64,000 bases of DNA from Streptomyces abyssomicinicus. Its GTDB lineage: Bacteria > Actinomycetota > Actinomycetes > Streptomycetales > Streptomycetaceae. Below are positions 61,404 to 64,000 of the stretch, piece after piece (position 1 is the first letter of the stretch; every line of letters begins with the position of its first letter). The stretch spans positions 364,346 through 428,345 of the forward strand of contig NZ_BBZI01000012.1 of the NCBI RefSeq assembly GCF_008974245.1, read 5' to 3'. The position numbers and the translations under genes are program-made. The notes below the pieces were generated by a model that worked only from the letters and a program-made list of their open reading frames with translations, was not told the DNA's origin and did no database searches.

Positions 61404-63083
61404 TCATTCGCCGGACAGCACCGCGCGGGCGGCCAGCCGCGCCTCCTCGGGGCTGTCCGCGGACCGGGCCGCCGCGGCCGCCCGCCGGCACTGCGCCAGG
61501 GTGCAGGTGGCCAGCGCGGCCCGGACCCGGGACAGCGCCGCGGGCGCCATGGACAAGGAGGTCACCCCGAGCCCCGTCAGCACACAGGCGAGCAGCGGAT
61601 CCGCCGCCGCCTCGCCGCACACGCCGCAGCTCTTCGCCTCCGCGCGGGCGGCCTCGGCCGCCATCGCCACCAGGTCCAGCAGCGCGGGATGCCACGGATC
61701 CTGCAGACGGGACAGGGCCGCCGCCTGCCGGTCCGCCGCGAAGGCGTACTGCGCCAGATCGTTCGTCCCCACGGAAAGGAACTCGACCTCGCGCAACAAC
61801 GACCTGGCCCGCAACGCGGCCGACGGCGTCTCCACCATCGCTCCCACCGAGGCGCGAAGTCCCGCCGCCCGGCACGCCTCGGCGAACGCGCGCGCGTCGG
61901 CCCGGTCCGCCACCATGGGCGCCATGACCTCCAGGTGGACCGGAAGCCCCTCCGCCGCCCTCGTCAGCGCCAGCAACTGGGTGCGCAGCACCTCCGGGTG
62001 CTGCAGCAGGGTCCGTACCCCGCGCATGCCGAGCGCCGGGTTGGGCTCGTCGCCGGCCGTCAGGAACTCGAGGGGCTTGTCCGCGCCGGCGTCCAGCACC
62101 CTCACCACCACGCGTTGCCCGGGGAAGGCCGCCAGCACCTCCCGGTACGCCTCGGCCTGGCTGCTCTCGGAAGGAGCCTCACCCGTGCCCCCCTTGTCGT
62201 CGAGACAGAAGAACTCGGTCCTGAGGAGCCCCACACCCTCGGCGCCTGCCTCCACGGCCGCCACCACATCGGCCGGTCCGCCGATGTTGGCGAGCAGCGG
62301 GACCAGATGCCCGTCGGAGGTGCGCCCCGGCTCCCTGGCGGCGGCCAGCTCGGACTTCAGCCGCTCCGCCAGAGCCCGCAGCCCCTCCTGCCGTTCCTCC
62401 GAAGGATCGACGACGACCTCGCCCGTACTCCCGTCGACCGCGATCACGGCACTCTCGGGAAGCTCCGCCGCCCCGGGCACCCCGACCACCGCCGGCACCC
62501 CGAGGGCGCGGGCGAGAATCGCGCTGTGGCTGGTCGGCCCGCCCTCCTCGGTGACGATCCCGAGCACGAGCGTGGTGTCGAGCAGCGCGGTGTCCGCGGG
62601 CGCGAGATCCCGGGCCACCAGGACGTACGGCTCGTCGCTGTCCGGGACGCCGGGCATCGGAACGCCGAGCAGCCGCGCGACGATGCGGTTGCGCACGTCC
62701 TCGAGGTCCGCGACCCGGCCGGCCAGGTACTCGCCCGCTCCCAGCAGCAGGTCCCGGTACGCCGCGCAGGCGTCGTACACGGCGCGCTCCGCGGTGCTCC
62801 CCACCGCGATCCGCCGCCAGACGTCGGCCAGCAGTTCCGGGTCGCGGGCCATCATCGCCTGGGCCTCCAGCACCGCCTGCGCGTCACCGCCGGCGAGGAT
62901 CCCCCGCGCGGTGAGGTCGGCGGCGACTGCGTTCAGGGCCTGCCGGGCCCGCCGCTGCTCCCGTTCGGCGTCGGCCCCGGGGATCTGCCTGGCCGGCGGC
63001 TCCAGCACGGCGGTCCCCATGTGCCGCACCTCCCCGACCGCGACACCATGGCTGACTCCTACGCCCCGCAGCGTCGTCTCCAT
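61404..63083 (-). CDS. ptsI: PTS phosphoenolpyruvate-protein phosphotransferase (Enzyme I)
   Basis: A 559-residue Enzyme I of normal length. The N-terminal HPr-binding helical domain is followed by the active-site GGPTSHSAILARALGVP with phospho-His186. The C-terminal PEP-binding barrel has LLRTEFFCLDD, EPNPALGMRGVRT, EVEFLSVGTNDLAQY and the late SCGVCGEAAADPLL with the acid/base Cys. It transfers phosphate from PEP to HPr. ATG 63083 gives the usual start (METTLRGVGVSHGVAVG). crr is 119 bases upstream on the same strand, so they form a crr-ptsI operon. Confidence 0.96.
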   Translation of the reverse strand: METTLRGVGVSHGVAVGEVRHMGTAVLEPPARQIPGADAEREQRRARQALNAVAADLTARGILAGGDAQAVLEAQAMMARDPELLADVWRRIAVGSTAERAVYDACAAYRDLLLGAGEYLAGRVADLEDVRNRIVARLLGVPMPGVPDSDEPYVLVARDLAPADTALLDTTLVLGIVTEEGGPTSHSAILARALGVPAVVGVPGAAELPESAVIAVDGSTGEVVVDPSEERQEGLRALAERLKSELAAAREPGRTSDGHLVPLLANIGGPADVVAAVEAGAEGVGLLRTEFFCLDDKGGTGEAPSESSQAEAYREVLAAFPGQRVVVRVLDAGADKPLEFLTAGDEPNPALGMRGVRTLLQHPEVLRTQLLALTRAAEGLPVHLEVMAPMVADRADARAFAEACRAAGLRASVGAMVETPSAALRARSLLREVEFLSVGTNDLAQYAFAADRQAAALSRLQDPWHPALLDLVAMAAEAARAEAKSCGVCGEAAADPLLACVLTGLGVTSLSMAPAALSRVRAALATCTLAQCRRAAAAARSADSPEEARLAARAVLSGE

Positions 63084-63202
63084 CTCACCCGTCCACTCGT
63101 GCTGGAGCGGCACCCGTCGGTGGCGCCCGGCTGATCCCTGCATGCCAGTGTGACGGCCCTCCCCGCACTCGGCAGAAGCAGGAACGCCCTGGGCCCCCGG
63201 CG

Positions 63203-63661
63203 TCACTCCCAGACGAAGAGCTGGTCACCGGCCTCGACGCCGGCACCGTTCGCGAAGCCGGTGAGCGAGCCGGCCAGCGCCTCCAGCGCGATCACCGGAC
63301 ACACCGGTGACCTGCCGGCCACCTCCACGGCCTCCGGGTCCCAGCGCACGACGCCTTCCCCACGGCGGACCGGGTCGCCCTTCCGCAGCAGCGGCTCGAA
63401 CCCCTCGCCGTTCAGCTGCACCGTGTCGATGCCCAGGTGCACCAGCACGCCGCGGCCGTCGTCCGACACGACGACGAACGCGTGAGGGTGCAGGGAGACC
63501 AGGGTCCCGTCGATGGGAGCCCCCGCGATCACCAGCCCCCTTGTTCCTCCGGTCGGATCCACCGCCGTCCCCGGCCCCACCATCGCCTCAGCGAAGACAG
63601 GGTCGGGCACCGTCTCCAGAGCGATGACCCTGCCCGGGAGGGGGGACGTCACGGTGAGCAT
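63203..63661 (-). CDS. crr: PTS glucose-type Enzyme IIA (EIIA-Crr)
   Basis: A 152-residue EIIA-Glc/Crr. It has TSPLPGRVIALETVPDPVFAEAMVGPG, SLHPHAFVVVSDDGRGVLVHLGIDTV and FANGAGVEAGDQLFVWE. His60 and His75 correspond to the active-site pair of EIIA-Glc. In Streptomyces this IIA serves N-acetylglucosamine uptake and links to DasR signalling; no clear DasR (dre) site is seen here upstream. ATG 63661 is chosen because GGGAGG lies upstream. Confidence 0.95.
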   Translation of the reverse strand: MLTVTSPLPGRVIALETVPDPVFAEAMVGPGTAVDPTGGTRGLVIAGAPIDGTLVSLHPHAFVVVSDDGRGVLVHLGIDTVQLNGEGFEPLLRKGDPVRRGEGVVRWDPEAVEVAGRSPVCPVIALEALAGSLTGFANGAGVEAGDQLFVWE

Positions 63662-63795
63662 CAAGGAGGCCTCCCATGGCCGACAGCAGTCACAGTGGGT
63701 GGTGGGCGGTACGCGCAAAGGCACCCTATGTCCCGGGATGTCCGGATCCGGTTCTTGCCCCCCTCTGATGCCTGAAGAGGGCCCCCCTGAGCGAT

Positions 63796-63825
63796 TTGCC
63801 TCACGGGCCTGGAGGTGTGTAGAGT
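63796..63825 (+). promoter_or_regulatory. Rightward HrdB-type promoter, probably of the downstream rRNA operon
   Basis: TTGCCT (63796-63801), an 18-base spacer and TAGAGT (63820-63825). An inverted AGGTGT/ACACCT pair overlaps the -10. Transcription runs toward the right edge. Confidence 0.65.
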
Positions 63826-63966
63826 CTTACACCTGTTCGGGAACGAGCGACTGCGAGAGATCGCACCACCGCCCCCGGGCAGCACCCCAACTCCTTCAGA
63901 TCTTCCTCCAAGATCTCGCCTCCGGCATGCTCCGGGAGCGGTGGTCGAGGAAAGGAAAAAGACTGA

Positions 63967-63972
63967 TAGAGT
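63967..63972 (+). promoter_or_regulatory. Second TAGAGT -10 element in an rrn-type leader at the window edge
   Basis: A second TAGAGT followed by GTCGGAACCGCCGGAAAGG and AAAGCGCGAAA. This pattern resembles the upstream leader of Streptomyces 16S rRNA operons. A hairpin (AGATCTT-CCTCC-AAGATCT, 63898-63916) lies between the two promoters. The 16S gene itself would be beyond the window. Confidence 0.6.
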
Positions 63973-64000
63973 CGGAACCGCCGGAAAGGAAAGCGCGAAA

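Noticed and set aside
63662..63795. Possible DasR (dre) operator upstream of crr
   Set aside because: No match to the ACTGGTCTAGACCA-type palindrome was found; only short unrelated inverted repeats.
1..64000. tRNA genes, CRISPR arrays, insertion sequences or prophage
   Set aside because: By eye no tRNA T-arm motifs in a cloverleaf context, no regularly spaced repeats with unique spacers, and no transposase, integrase or phage structural genes were found.

Overview
The window is very G+C-rich, uses GTG and TTG starts freely, and carries several actinomycete hallmarks: RbpA, a conservon (Cvn) sensor cluster, polyprenol-phosphate mannose synthase, a RibM-type riboflavin permease, and a hisE-hisG pair away from other his genes. 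It is almost certainly a core chromosomal segment of a Streptomyces. The gene order, from a GuaB1-type IMP dehydrogenase relative to ptsI/crr and an rRNA-operon leader, fits the conserved chromosome arm of that genus. I see no prophage, insertion sequence, CRISPR array or tRNA.

Layout. 1-5 kb: end of guaB1, an Lrp regulator, an MFS exporter, then a nitrilase-type amidase and a tryptophan-monooxygenase-like flavoenzyme (a possible auxin-type pair). 5-10 kb: a DUF5995 protein, a secreted GH6 cellulase, a uracil/xanthine permease and a second MFS protein. 9.9-13.4 kb: FMN riboswitch and riboflavin operon ribE-ribM-ribBA-ribH. 13.4-18 kb: hisE, hisG, a PH-domain protein and a translationally coupled pair of CNNM/CorC-type membrane proteins behind a structured leader. 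18-28 kb: a TPR-AAA+ ATPase, a P-loop kinase, a Tat-exported C39 peptidase, a 47-residue membrane peptide, an acyl-CoA dehydrogenase, small hypotheticals, a second Lrp protein and an amidohydrolase. 27.9-29.0 kb: a gene-free stretch with a consensus promoter and a degenerate repeat array. 29-31 kb: ppm1, an FxsA-family gene and rbpA, with strong terminators and a sigma-R promoter. 31-36 kb: Atg22-like MFS, glycerophosphodiesterase, YczE and a divergent MocR regulator. 36-44.5 kb: an FtsK-like protein with a degenerate P-loop and its 64-residue partner, ankyrin and HEAT-type proteins, and a coupled mannosyltransferase / glycosyltransferase / SGNH-hydrolase operon. 44.6-52.1 kb: three genes with the order and architecture of a MukF-MukE-MukB (JetA-JetB-JetC) condensin, but no JetD nuclease. 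52-64 kb: a membrane protein, a conservon lacking its GTPase, a secreted VanX-like dipeptidase, a Nudix hydrolase, acetoacetyl-CoA synthetase, an unknown protein, the PTS genes ptsI and crr, and the promoter region of an rrn operon running off the right edge.

How the parts work together. The riboflavin genes form one FMN-controlled, translationally coupled unit. crr and ptsI supply the general PTS phosphorelay. Ppm1 and the mannosyltransferases serve envelope glycosylation. The least described part is the three-gene SMC-like operon at 44608-52053: a 1594-residue ATPase with two long coiled-coil arms and a hinge-sized globular insert, preceded by proteins of the sizes expected for a kleisin and a winged-helix partner. 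It has a Walker B Asn in place of the catalytic Glu.
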